Shown one piece after another: positions 1 through 6,052 of a DNA stretch of 7,557 nucleotides (position 1 is the first letter of the stretch; every line of letters begins with the position of its first letter). The DNA is from JBBRFH01 sp038224615 (GTDB taxonomy: Bacteria; Planctomycetota; Phycisphaerae; Tepidisphaerales; Tepidisphaeraceae): positions 1 through 7,557 of the forward strand of contig JBBRFH010000167.1 in assembly GCA_038224615.1 (NCBI GenBank), written 5' to 3'. A model generated the notes under the pieces. It was not told the origin of the DNA, ran no database searches, and worked only from the letters and a program-made list of their open reading frames with translations. The translations under genes and the position numbers were made by a program.

Positions 1-1
1 G

Positions 2-406
2 ACGCCGATGCTGAACGAGGCGGGGCAGATCGTGCTCGAATGCTCCCTCTCCGACTCAAGAAGCGCCTTGATTGCGTGGACCCCTGCGACCAATAGCCTT
101 CAGATCCTCGCGGAGACGGACGGCGAACTCACCGTTCCTGGGTTCACCGATCCCGTTCACTTGCTGTACTTCGGGTCCATGGACCCCACCTTTGACGAAG
201 ACGTCTATCGTGATGGTCTGAACGAATCTGGGGTCGTCGCGTTTTCGGCGTACTACTACACGGGCGTCACGTTCAACGATCCGACGAGGCAGATTGGTAG
301 TGCGGTGTTCACGACACTCGTCCCCGAGCCCGGTACGCCGGCGCTCGTGGTGCTCAGTGCATCGCTACTGCTCAGGCGACGGCGCCCGAGCGTTGCCGGA
401 CGCTGA
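2..406 (+). CDS. PEP-CTERM surface/secreted protein with NxxGxxAF repeats (C-terminal part)
   Basis: The reading frame is open to the left edge, so the true start lies outside the window; the first internal ATG is at 8. Counting that Met as residue 1, the tail has a VPEPGT motif (about 105-110), a short hydrophobic run (111-122) and an Arg cluster RRRR (123-126). This is the tripartite PEP-CTERM signal, which in known systems is recognised by an exosortase that processes and anchors exported proteins. Two segments, LNEAGQIVL near the start and LNESGVVAF at 71-79, fit the NxxGxxAF tandem repeat seen in a family of planctomycete and related 'choice-of-anchor' proteins; this points to a beta-propeller-like extracellular repeat domain. 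Anchoring is inferred: no exosortase gene is in the window. The hydrophobic run is shorter than usual. The specific function is unknown. Confidence 0.8.
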   Translation, partial: TPMLNEAGQIVLECSLSDSRSALIAWTPATNSLQILAETDGELTVPGFTDPVHLLYFGSMDPTFDEDVYRDGLNESGVVAFSAYYYTGVTFNDPTRQIGSAVFTTLVPEPGTPALVVLSASLLLRRRRPSVAGR

Positions 407-457
407 TCGGATTGGCGTCACGCAAGCGACGCTTTCAGCAGTCTTTGCAGGCACCGT

Positions 458-482
458 TGACATCCGCCGAACTGACATCCGC
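458..482. repeat. 10-bp direct repeat upstream of dnaK
   Basis: TGACATCCGC occurs at 458-467 and again at 473-482, a period of 15 bases. A partial third copy, TGACGCGG, follows at 483-490. It lies in the gap between the PEP-CTERM gene and dnaK, upstream of the promoter candidates, and could be a protein-binding site or a chance repeat. No known operator is recognised. Confidence 0.35.
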
Positions 483-506
483 TGACGCGGGACTGTCGAA
501 TTGGCA

Positions 507-536
507 TTATGGCGCATTCGGGGCGATTGATATAAC
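507..536 (+). promoter_or_regulatory. Candidate extended -10 promoter for dnaK
   Basis: TGATATAAC at 528-536 is an extended -10 (TGn followed by TATAAC, five of six matches to TATAAT). A weak -35 candidate, TTATGG at 507-512, lies 18 bases upstream. Transcription would start near 543, giving a leader of about 100 bases before the dnaK ATG. This is the most AT-rich stretch in the gap. It is a consensus match only. Confidence 0.35.
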
Positions 537-573
537 TTGTTGAAAAATCATGCGTTGGGGTGGAGAACGCCGT

Positions 574-589
574 TGGCACGACCTTTGAT
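574..589 (+). promoter_or_regulatory. Sigma-54 (RpoN)-type -24/-12 element upstream of dnaK
   Basis: TGGCACG-ACCT-TTGAT matches the sigma-54 consensus TGGCACG-N4-TTGCW at 11 of 12 positions with correct spacing. The one mismatch is A for the C of the -12 GC, normally a highly conserved base. A start near 600 would leave a leader of about 40 bases to the dnaK ATG, which has its own ribosome site. Only one activator-site candidate is seen upstream, the direct repeat at 458-482. Function is not proven. Confidence 0.35.
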
Positions 590-640
590 CCAGTAGAGCA
601 GCGCATTCGCCTCAGGCGGTGCGCGAAGGAGTTAACCAAC

Positions 641-2572
641 ATGGCAAAGATCATTGGCATTGACCTCGGAACGACCAACTCGGTAGTGGCGATCATGGAA
701 GGCGATCAGCCGAAGGTGCTGATCAACCGCTCCGGCAGCCGCATCACGCCCTCGGTCGTCGGGTTCACCGACAAAGGCGAAGTCCTCGTCGGTCAGACCG
801 CAAAGCATCAGCAAGTCACCAACCCGAAGAACACCGTCTTCTCGATCAAGCGCTTCATGGGCCGTCGGCACAGCGAAGTGGCGTCGGAAGAGAAGATGGT
901 CCCCTATGAAGTGCTCGGCGGGCAGGAAGAGTACGTCAAGGTGAAGGTCCGCGGGAAGGAATACACGCCCGAGCAGGTCTCGGCGTTCATCCTCCAGGAT
1001 CTCAAGAAGACCGCCGAGGATTACCTCGGTGAGGAAGTCACCGAGGCGGTCATCACGGTTCCCGCGTACTTCAACGATGCCCAGCGCCAAGCCACCAAGA
1101 ACGCCGGTGAAATCGCCGGGCTGAAGGTTCTGCGCGTGCTGCCCGAACCGACCGCCGCCGCGCTGGCGTACGGGCTGGATCGCAAGAAGAACGAAAAGAT
1201 CCTCGTTTTCGACTTGGGCGGCGGCACGTTCGACGTGTCCTGCCTTGACGTCGGCGACGGTGTGTTTGAGGTGCTGTCGATCTCCGGCGACACCCACCTG
1301 GGCGGCGACGATTTCGACGAAGAGCTCATCAACTACCTCGCCGAGGAGTTCCGCAAGAAAGAAGGCATCGACCTCCGCAAGGATGCGATGGCGTTGCAGC
1401 GGCTAAAAGAGGCTGCTGAGAAGGCCAAGATCGAACTGTCGGGCGCCCTGGAAACGACGGTCAACCTGCCTTTCATCACGGCCGACCAGTCGGGACCGAA
1501 GCACCTGCAGGAGACGATCACCCGCACCAAGTTCGAGCAGCTTATTTCGAGCTTGGTCGAGAGGACCCGCCAGCCCGTGCTCAGCGCCCTCAAGGACGCC
1601 GGACTCGAAGCCAAGGCGATCGACGAAGTGGTGCTGGTCGGCGGCTCGACGCGCGTGCCGATGGTGCAGCGTCTGGTCAAGGACCTCTTCGCCGGCAAGG
1701 AACCGAACAAGACGGTCAACCCTGACGAAGTCGTCGCCATCGGTGCCGCCATCCAAGGCGGCATCGCCAAAGGCGACGTCAAGGACATCCTGGTGCTCGA
1801 CGCCACGCCGCTGAGCCTGGGTGTGGAGACGATGGGCAACGTGATGACAGTGCTCATCGCCCGCAACACGACGATTCCCACGAGCAAGAGTGAAGTCTTT
1901 TCGACCGCTGCCGACAATCAGAACGCGGTGACCATCAACGTCCTGCAAGGCGAGCGTCAGTTCGCCAAGGACAACCGCCTGCTGGGCGCGTTCAACCTCG
2001 AAGGCATCGCGCCCGCCCCGCGTGGCACGCCGCAGATCGAGGTGCAGTTCAACATCGACGTCAACGGTATCCTGCATGTGTCGGCCAAGGACAAGGGCAC
2101 CAACAAGGAAGCCAAGGTCACGATCTCCAACTCGGGCGGGCTGAGCAAGGAAGAGATCGAGAAGATGAAGCTCGAGGCCGAGGCCCACGCCGACGAAGAC
2201 AAGAAGCGTCGCGAGGTGATCGACCTGAAAAATCAGGGCGAGAGCCTGGCGTACTCGACCGAGCGCAGCCTCAAGGAGCACGGCGACAAGGTGTCGGCGG
2301 AGATCCGCAGCGACATCGAGCGGGCCGTCAGCGAACTGCGCGAGGCTCTCAAGGGCGACGACGGCGATGTCATCAAGAAGAAGATCGAGCTGATGAATGA
2401 CGCCGCCCAGAAGATGGGTGCCGAAATCTACAAGGACGCCGGCGCGCAAGCGGCCGCCGGAGCTGCTCCTGGTGCTGCCGGTGCGGAAGGTGCTCCCGAG
2501 GCGAAATCCGATCGCGGCACAAAGAAGAAGGACGACGACGTCATCGACGCCGAGTACGAGGTAAAGGAATAG
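641..2572 (+). CDS. dnaK: Molecular chaperone DnaK (Hsp70)
   Basis: This cytoplasmic ATP-dependent Hsp70 chaperone binds exposed hydrophobic segments of unfolded proteins, normally cycling with DnaJ and GrpE. The 643-residue product is close to the usual 610-640. The nucleotide-binding domain starts with IGIDLGTTNS (5-14, phosphate 1), has the catalytic-type Lys70 in FSIKRFMG, and DLGGGTFDVS (191-200, phosphate 2). VVLVGGSTRVP (330-340) is the adenosine-pocket region. The interdomain linker is DILVLDATPLSLGVE (382-396), followed by the substrate-binding beta domain and a helical lid from about 503. The tail is Ala/Gly-rich (601-618) and ends in acidic DDDVIDAEYE. The start at 641 is chosen because family homology begins at MAKIIGIDLG and GAAGGAG-like GAAGGAG (625-631) lies 9 bases upstream; an in-frame extension to 560 is not conserved-looking. 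No CIRCE inverted repeat is visible upstream, and neither grpE nor dnaJ is adjacent. Confidence 0.98.
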   Translation: MAKIIGIDLGTTNSVVAIMEGDQPKVLINRSGSRITPSVVGFTDKGEVLVGQTAKHQQVTNPKNTVFSIKRFMGRRHSEVASEEKMVPYEVLGGQEEYVKVKVRGKEYTPEQVSAFILQDLKKTAEDYLGEEVTEAVITVPAYFNDAQRQATKNAGEIAGLKVLRVLPEPTAAALAYGLDRKKNEKILVFDLGGGTFDVSCLDVGDGVFEVLSISGDTHLGGDDFDEELINYLAEEFRKKEGIDLRKDAMALQRLKEAAEKAKIELSGALETTVNLPFITADQSGPKHLQETITRTKFEQLISSLVERTRQPVLSALKDAGLEAKAIDEVVLVGGSTRVPMVQRLVKDLFAGKEPNKTVNPDEVVAIGAAIQGGIAKGDVKDILVLDATPLSLGVETMGNVMTVLIARNTTIPTSKSEVFSTAADNQNAVTINVLQGERQFAKDNRLLGAFNLEGIAPAPRGTPQIEVQFNIDVNGILHVSAKDKGTNKEAKVTISNSGGLSKEEIEKMKLEAEAHADEDKKRREVIDLKNQGESLAYSTERSLKEHGDKVSAEIRSDIERAVSELREALKGDDGDVIKKKIELMNDAAQKMGAEIYKDAGAQAAAGAAPGAAGAEGAPEAKSDRGTKKKDDDVIDAEYEVKE

Positions 2573-2604
2573 CCGCCTTCGCCTCCGACAACACCCCCAC
2601 AGCC

Positions 2605-2645
2605 CCCACGGCCGACGCGCCCGCGTCGGCCGTGGGCTTTGGTGG
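2605..2645 (+). terminator. Rho-independent-type terminator after dnaK
   Basis: CCCACGGCCGACGCG (2605-2619) pairs perfectly with CGCGTCGGCCGTGGG (2622-2636), a 15-bp GC-rich stem with a tiny loop, starting 33 bases after the dnaK stop. The following CTTTGGTGGTTT is T-rich but interrupted by G, so the U-tract is weak. Position and stem strength favour a terminator that isolates dnaK from the genes downstream. Confidence 0.8.
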
Positions 2646-2684
2646 TTTGAGGATCGTCCGTTTTGAGCGCCGCCCAAAATGCCG

Positions 2685-2718
2685 GATCGCCCGCGCGCCG
2701 AATGGCGTGCGGGCGATC
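2685..2718. repeat. Second long hairpin in the dnaK downstream gap
   Basis: GATCGCCCGCGCGCC (2685-2699) pairs with GGCGTGCGGGCGATC (2704-2718) through 15 positions, one of them a G-T wobble, around a GAAT loop. No T-run follows on the plus strand. On the minus strand the hairpin is followed by CCGGCATTTTGG, so it could stop antisense transcription entering dnaK. It could also be a REP-like extragenic palindrome or a tandem back-up terminator. It argues that 2663-2848 is not coding. Confidence 0.6.
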
Positions 2719-2726
2719 AACGTCGA

Positions 2727-2755
2727 TTGAACTTCAGCGGCCGCGACGCGATATT
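2727..2755 (+). promoter_or_regulatory. Weak sigma-70-like promoter candidate
   Basis: TTGAAC (2727-2732) and GATATT (2750-2755) are 17 bases apart, each matching four of six consensus bases. They lie just after the second hairpin and would give a leader of about 85 bases for the gene at 2849. It competes with the candidate at 2810-2839. Confidence 0.2.
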
Positions 2756-2809
2756 GAGTCGGTTCGTCGGCGGAATGCCGAACAACGGATCGACAGCGGA
2801 AGTGGGCGA

Positions 2810-2839
2810 TTGGTGTCGTCCGCCCGCGCCGCGTATCAT
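2810..2839 (+). promoter_or_regulatory. Candidate promoter giving a near-leaderless transcript
   Basis: TATCAT (2834-2839) matches five of six bases of a -10 box, with a weak TTGGTG -35 (2810-2815) 18 bases upstream. Transcription would start at about 2846-2849, on top of the ATG at 2849. This agrees with the absence of a well-placed Shine-Dalgarno sequence before that ATG. Confidence 0.35.
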
Positions 2840-2848
2840 GCCGGGGAC

Positions 2849-3358
2849 ATGTTCGATAAAACGTTCGTCAAATGGTGGTTTGCGCGGGTGCTTCCGTTCG
2901 TGGACGTCCCCGTCGACAAGCTCGCAGCCGAGCGCGAGGCGATCGCGCGGCAGCAGACGTATAACGAGAACTACCACACCTTCATGACTAAGGCTGTGCT
3001 GCCGGCGGTCGATCAGCTCGTTAAGGTGCTGGCCGCCAATCGCGTGGTGCATCGCGTGACGACCTGGGGCAATCAACTCGCGATCCGCCTCCACTTGGCG
3101 TGGCGCTGGGGCGAACTGGTCATCACGCAGAGCCACGAGGACGCCATCACTTTCGAGCACCACATCATCACCGAAGGCGAAAAGCGCGGCGACGATTCGA
3201 GCGAGGACCACACGCACCAGTACGACCTGCGCGATCCGCTGCCCGGCAGCATCGCCGAACAGGAATTACAGTTTTTCCTGACGCGCCTCGCGCAAGACCT
3301 GTACGAAATGGAAGGCCCGCCGGAACTCCCGCCGGGCGAAAAACCGCCGGAAGCGTGA
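2849..3358 (+). CDS. Uncharacterised 169-residue protein
   Basis: I do not recognise this family. The product begins MFDKTFVKWWFARVLPFVDV; the early hydrophobic/aromatic part looks amphipathic rather than a clean membrane segment, and no signal peptide is evident. The middle is rich in His, Trp and charged residues (THE-like and HHIITEGE segments), and the C-terminus is Pro/Glu-rich (GPPELPPGEKPPEA). This suggests a soluble cytoplasmic protein. ATG 2849 is preferred over an open extension to a TTG at 2663, because the extension covers a perfect-type hairpin and is Arg/Ser-rich with no protein-like character. The only purine-rich sequence, GGGGA, sits against the ATG, so translation may be leaderless. 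The gene has GC-rich codon use like its neighbours and stands 75 bases before the oxidoreductase gene. Confidence 0.75.
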   Translation: MFDKTFVKWWFARVLPFVDVPVDKLAAEREAIARQQTYNENYHTFMTKAVLPAVDQLVKVLAANRVVHRVTTWGNQLAIRLHLAWRWGELVITQSHEDAITFEHHIITEGEKRGDDSSEDHTHQYDLRDPLPGSIAEQELQFFLTRLAQDLYEMEGPPELPPGEKPPEA

Positions 3359-3433
3359 TCGAGTTTGGACGCTCCACGTCGCAGTCGGTCACGCATCGTG
3401 TGGTAGATCGCACGCCGACCCGAGGAAGCTCGC

Positions 3434-4465
3434 ATGACTGAAGTGTGCTGGGGGATCATCGGGTGCGGCGACGTCACGGAGAGGAAATCCGGCCCGGGAT
3501 TTCAGAAGGCGGCGGGTTCAAAGCTTGTCGCGGTCATGCGCCGCGACGCTGCGAAGGCGGCCGACTACGCGAAACGCCACAACGTCGGCAAGTGGTACGA
3601 CGATGCCGACAAGCTGATCAATGATCCCGACGTCAACGCCGTCTACGTCGCGACGCCTCCCGACACACATTGCGAATATGCCCTGCGCGTCGCCGCCGCC
3701 GGAAAGCCGTGCTACGTCGAGAAGCCGATGGCCCGCAGCGGCGCCGAGTGCAGGCGGATGGTCGACGCCTTTGCCGCAGCGAAGTTGCCGCTGTTCGTCG
3801 CGTACTACCGCCGCTGTCTGCCCGTCTTTCGAAAGGCAAAGGAGCTTCTCGACGGCGGATCGATCGGCAGGCTCACCTCGATCATCTACCGACATTCCGG
3901 CCCGCGTCATCGTCGCGCCGACGGATGGCGCGTCGACGTGTCGGTGGCCGGCGCGGGGCTGTATCTCGATCTCGCCTCGCACGCGCTGGACGCGTTGGAC
4001 TACATCACCGGCCCGATGGAAAACGTCAGCGGCCTCGCCAGCAACCTCGCCACCGACATCGACGCCGAGGACGTTATCGCGATGACCTGGCGCTCGACCG
4101 CCACCGGTGCGCTCGGCAGCGCGTCGTGGAATTTCGCCGCCGACGCGCATGAAGACAAGATCGAACTGCTCGGAACCGACGGCGCGCTCCGCTGGAACTG
4201 CTTCGGCGACGGCACCCTGACCCTGACCCGCGGCAAGGAGCGCGAAACATTCGCCTGCCCCAATCCCGAGCATGTGCAGCAACCGCTCATCCAGTCGATC
4301 ATCGACGAACTGCTCGGCAACGCTGCAAAGTGCCCCAGCACCGGCGAAAGCGGCATGCGCACCAGTGTTGTGATGGACCAGGTGCTCCGGGCGTACTACG
4401 GCGGGCGCGGGGACGCGTTCTGGTCGCGTGCGCAGAGCTGGCCGGGGCGTCGCACCCGGGGCTGA
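3434..4465 (+). CDS. Gfo/Idh/MocA-family NAD(P)-dependent oxidoreductase
   Basis: The family oxidises or reduces hydroxyl groups on sugars, inositols and related compounds in the cytoplasm; the substrate cannot be told from sequence. The 343-residue length is typical. The N-terminal Rossmann fold shows WGIIGCGDVTE (6-16), followed by the usual YVATPPDTH (71-79). The EKP motif is at 96-98, with Lys97 the catalytic-type lysine. The C-terminal alpha/beta domain has GWRVDV (164-169) and the DLASH segment (179-183), where Asp179 and His183 fit the family's active-site Asp/His pair. The end of the second beta strand reads MRRD (35-38) rather than an acidic first residue, which would suit NADP(H); this is a weak inference. 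GAGGAAG-type sequence GAGGAAG (3422-3428) lies 5 bases before the ATG. It resembles the 1,5-anhydrofructose reductase/glucose-fructose oxidoreductase-like branch in general layout only. Confidence 0.9.
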   Translation: MTEVCWGIIGCGDVTERKSGPGFQKAAGSKLVAVMRRDAAKAADYAKRHNVGKWYDDADKLINDPDVNAVYVATPPDTHCEYALRVAAAGKPCYVEKPMARSGAECRRMVDAFAAAKLPLFVAYYRRCLPVFRKAKELLDGGSIGRLTSIIYRHSGPRHRRADGWRVDVSVAGAGLYLDLASHALDALDYITGPMENVSGLASNLATDIDAEDVIAMTWRSTATGALGSASWNFAADAHEDKIELLGTDGALRWNCFGDGTLTLTRGKERETFACPNPEHVQQPLIQSIIDELLGNAAKCPSTGESGMRTSVVMDQVLRAYYGGRGDAFWSRAQSWPGRRTRG

Positions 4466-4472
4466 ACTCGCA

Positions 4473-4478
4473 TAGAAT
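4473..4478 (+). promoter_or_regulatory. Candidate -10 box for the GroES-like gene
   Basis: TAGAAT matches five of six bases of a -10 box and lies 8 bases after the stop of the oxidoreductase gene and 11 bases before ATG 4490. No good -35 is seen at 16-18 bases upstream. If used, the transcript would start within a few bases of the start codon. Confidence 0.35.
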
Positions 4479-4489
4479 CGCGTGTGGAT

Positions 4490-4846
4490 ATGAGTACCAA
4501 CCCGTCGAAGAAGCCCGCTCTGGATTACGACGTCATTGAGCCCGTCGGTAAGCGCGTCGTCGTTCGCAAGGACGAAAACAAGCGCCAGACCCGCAGCGGC
4601 ATCGCACTGCCCGACAGCCACGAGATCCCCGTCATCACCGGCCGGGTGATCGCGATCAGCAAGCAGATCGAGCGCGACGCAGATCACACCATCAGCCAAT
4701 ACGACCGTGTGCTCTTCGACCCGCGCGAGGCGATCCCCGTCGACCTCGAGCATGACAACCGCATGTTCGTCGTTCATATTGATCGGGTGCTGGCGATCTT
4801 CCGCAAGAACAAGGGCGCCGCGGCGGAGTTGCCGGCGCAGGATTGA
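4490..4846 (+). CDS. Divergent GroES-family co-chaperonin (Cpn10 domain)
   Basis: GroES forms the heptameric lid of the GroEL folding chamber in the cytoplasm. The match is visible throughout: IEPVGKRVVVRKDE (16-29) replaces the usual L-DRVLVK-E strand, TRSGIALPDS (34-43) corresponds to the mobile loop with its GroEL-binding hydrophobic triplet I-A-L, GRVIAIS (51-57) follows, then YDRVLFDP (71-78) and a C-terminal VVHIDRVLAIF (94-104) like the family's final strand. At 118 residues it is longer than the usual 95-100, with an extra N-terminal segment and a polar/Ala tail. The roof-loop region (79-92) differs strongly from YAGTEVK-type sequences. Position 23 onwards has RVVVRK rather than RVLVK. 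A GTG at 4484 in frame is an alternative start. No Shine-Dalgarno sequence is evident, and no groEL follows. It may be a paralogue specialised for another chaperonin, so no gene symbol is assigned. Confidence 0.85.
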   Translation: MSTNPSKKPALDYDVIEPVGKRVVVRKDENKRQTRSGIALPDSHEIPVITGRVIAISKQIERDADHTISQYDRVLFDPREAIPVDLEHDNRMFVVHIDRVLAIFRKNKGAAAELPAQD

Positions 4847-4880
4847 TCCGATCGTTTTCATTCGGCAAGGAGGCCGTCCC

Positions 4881-5642
4881 ATGAGCACTGAGGAAAAATC
4901 GCTGTCGCTGCCCGCCCGCGTGCAGGTCACGCTCAAGGCCGGGTTCATCCTGGCGCTGGCCAACATCGTCTGTGTTGCCATCTTCGCCTGGGCATGGATG
5001 CACGTTCGGGCCGAGGCCAAGGTGATCTCCGTGACCGGCTCGGCGAAGAAGCAGATCACCTCGGACCTCGTAACCTGGCGCGCCAATGTGAGCGCCAACG
5101 CGCCGGACTTGAAGGCTGCCTATGCACAGCTTGAGGCGTCCGTCGAGCGCGCCCGAAAGTTTATCGCCGACAAGGGCATCCCCGTGGGGCAGGTGACGGT
5201 ATCGCCCGTCGCGACCGAGCGCAAGTTCAAGCGTGACGAGAAGGGCAACTACACCGATCAGGTGAGCAGCTACGAACTGCACCAGTCGATCGCCGTCAGC
5301 AGCGGGGATGTCGATCGTGTGACCGACGTCGCGATGACCGTGACCGATCTGATCAAGGACGGCATACTGCTCGACAGTGCTCCGCCGCAGTATCTTTACA
5401 CGAAACTGGCCGATCTGAAGGTGGAGATGCTGGCGGGCGCGACCAGGGACGCGACGACGCGGGCCCAGCAGATCGCCACCAGCAGCAATGCCGCGCTGGG
5501 GGCGATCATCGAGGCTAAGATGGGTGTCATGCAGATCAACGCCGTACACTCGACCGATGTCAGTTCGCTCGGCAACAGCGACACCAGCTCGCGTGAGAAA
5601 GAGATCACTGCGGTCGTGACGGCACGATTCCTGTTGGATTGA
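4881..5642 (+). CDS. SIMPL-domain (DUF541, YggE-like) membrane-anchored protein
   Basis: The 253-residue product has a short cytoplasmic head, one hydrophobic membrane segment (about 21-40, GFILALANIV onwards) and a long exported domain. VISVTGSAKKQITSDLVTWR (48-67) is the typical opening of the SIMPL/DUF541 domain, which continues to the end; the last strand is EITAVVTARFLL (241-252). Known members include E. coli YggE, linked to oxidative stress, and mammalian SIMPL; the biochemical role is not settled. The domain is expected on the outer face of the inner membrane. AAGGAGG (4867-4873), the best ribosome site in the window, lies 7 bases before the ATG, which fixes this start over an open upstream extension to 4707. 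It follows the GroES-like gene by 34 bases and precedes the receiver-like gene by 35, so an operon is likely. Confidence 0.9.
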   Translation: MSTEEKSLSLPARVQVTLKAGFILALANIVCVAIFAWAWMHVRAEAKVISVTGSAKKQITSDLVTWRANVSANAPDLKAAYAQLEASVERARKFIADKGIPVGQVTVSPVATERKFKRDEKGNYTDQVSSYELHQSIAVSSGDVDRVTDVAMTVTDLIKDGILLDSAPPQYLYTKLADLKVEMLAGATRDATTRAQQIATSSNAALGAIIEAKMGVMQINAVHSTDVSSLGNSDTSSREKEITAVVTARFLLD

Positions 5643-5677
5643 TGCAACCATTGTAACGCCAGTCGGAGCGACGTCAG

Positions 5678-6052
5678 ATGAGCAAGAAGATCGCGTTGGT
5701 GGGCCATTGCGGACCGGACAGCTACATGCTGCGCTCGGCCGTCAAGTACGCGGTGCCCGGCGCGGACGTGCGCATGATCACCGATCTGGATGCGCTCAAT
5801 GATCTGATCGACACGGGTGTCGATCTGCTGCTGGTGAATCGCATGCTTGACGGTCTCTTCGACGCGGGCGAGGGCGTTGAGCTGATCGGCACACTGCACA
5901 CGTCGCATCCGGCGGTTCGGTGCATGCTCATCAGCAACTACGCCGAGTCGCAGCGCGACGCCGAGGCCGCCGGCGCGAAGCCGGGATTCGGGAAGTCAGA
6001 GATCGGTACGCCGAAGATGAAGCAATCGCTGGCCGCGGCGCTGGGTGAATGA
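5678..6052 (+). CDS. Receiver-like (CheY-fold) protein with Asn at the phosphoacceptor site
   Basis: The 124-residue product has the size and strand order of a single receiver domain. KIALVGH (4-10) fits strand 1, with Asp14 the only nearby acidic residue. DLLLVNRMLDG (49-59) fits strand 3, where Asn54 occupies the usual phospho-Asp position. CMLISNY (82-88) fits strand 4, with Ser86 as the switch Thr/Ser. GFGKSEI (103-109) carries Lys106 at the conserved lysine position. The missing Asp suggests a receiver that is not phosphorylated in the normal way, so it may signal by binding or be constitutively set. There is no output domain and no histidine kinase nearby. GGAG (5665-5668) is 9 bases before the ATG. 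Its stop overlaps the next start by 4 bases. The fold assignment is from motifs only and needs a profile search. Confidence 0.7.
   Translation: MSKKIALVGHCGPDSYMLRSAVKYAVPGADVRMITDLDALNDLIDTGVDLLLVNRMLDGLFDAGEGVELIGTLHTSHPAVRCMLISNYAESQRDAEAAGAKPGFGKSEIGTPKMKQSLAAALGE

Noticed and set aside
424..434. Short palindrome AAGCGACGCTT as a terminator for the PEP-CTERM gene
   Set aside because: The stem is only five bases with a one-base centre and no T-run, so it cannot be supported as a terminator.
540..568. Sigma-32-type promoter around TTGAAA at 540-545
   Set aside because: The -35-like part is reasonable, but no CCCCAT-type -10 lies at the required distance.
560..640. N-terminal extension of dnaK by 27 codons
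   Set aside because: DnaK homology begins exactly at the ATG at 641, which has a good ribosome site, and the extension would run through the sigma-54-like element.
2663..2848. N-terminal extension of the unknown protein to a TTG
   Set aside because: The stretch contains a 15-bp hairpin and gives an Arg/Ser-rich sequence unlike the rest of the protein.
3670..4152. Arg-rich plus-strand frame inside the oxidoreductase gene
   Set aside because: It is a shifted reading of the Gfo/Idh/MocA gene with biased composition and no independent start signal.
4707..4880. N-terminal extension of the SIMPL protein overlapping the GroES-like gene
   Set aside because: AAGGAGG with ideal spacing marks ATG 4881, and the extension is an Arg-rich out-of-frame reading of the GroES-like gene.
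3518..5098. A 526-codon open frame on the minus strand
   Set aside because: It runs opposite three well-supported plus-strand genes, is low in recognisable motifs, and fits the stop-poor antisense frame expected in GC-rich coding DNA.
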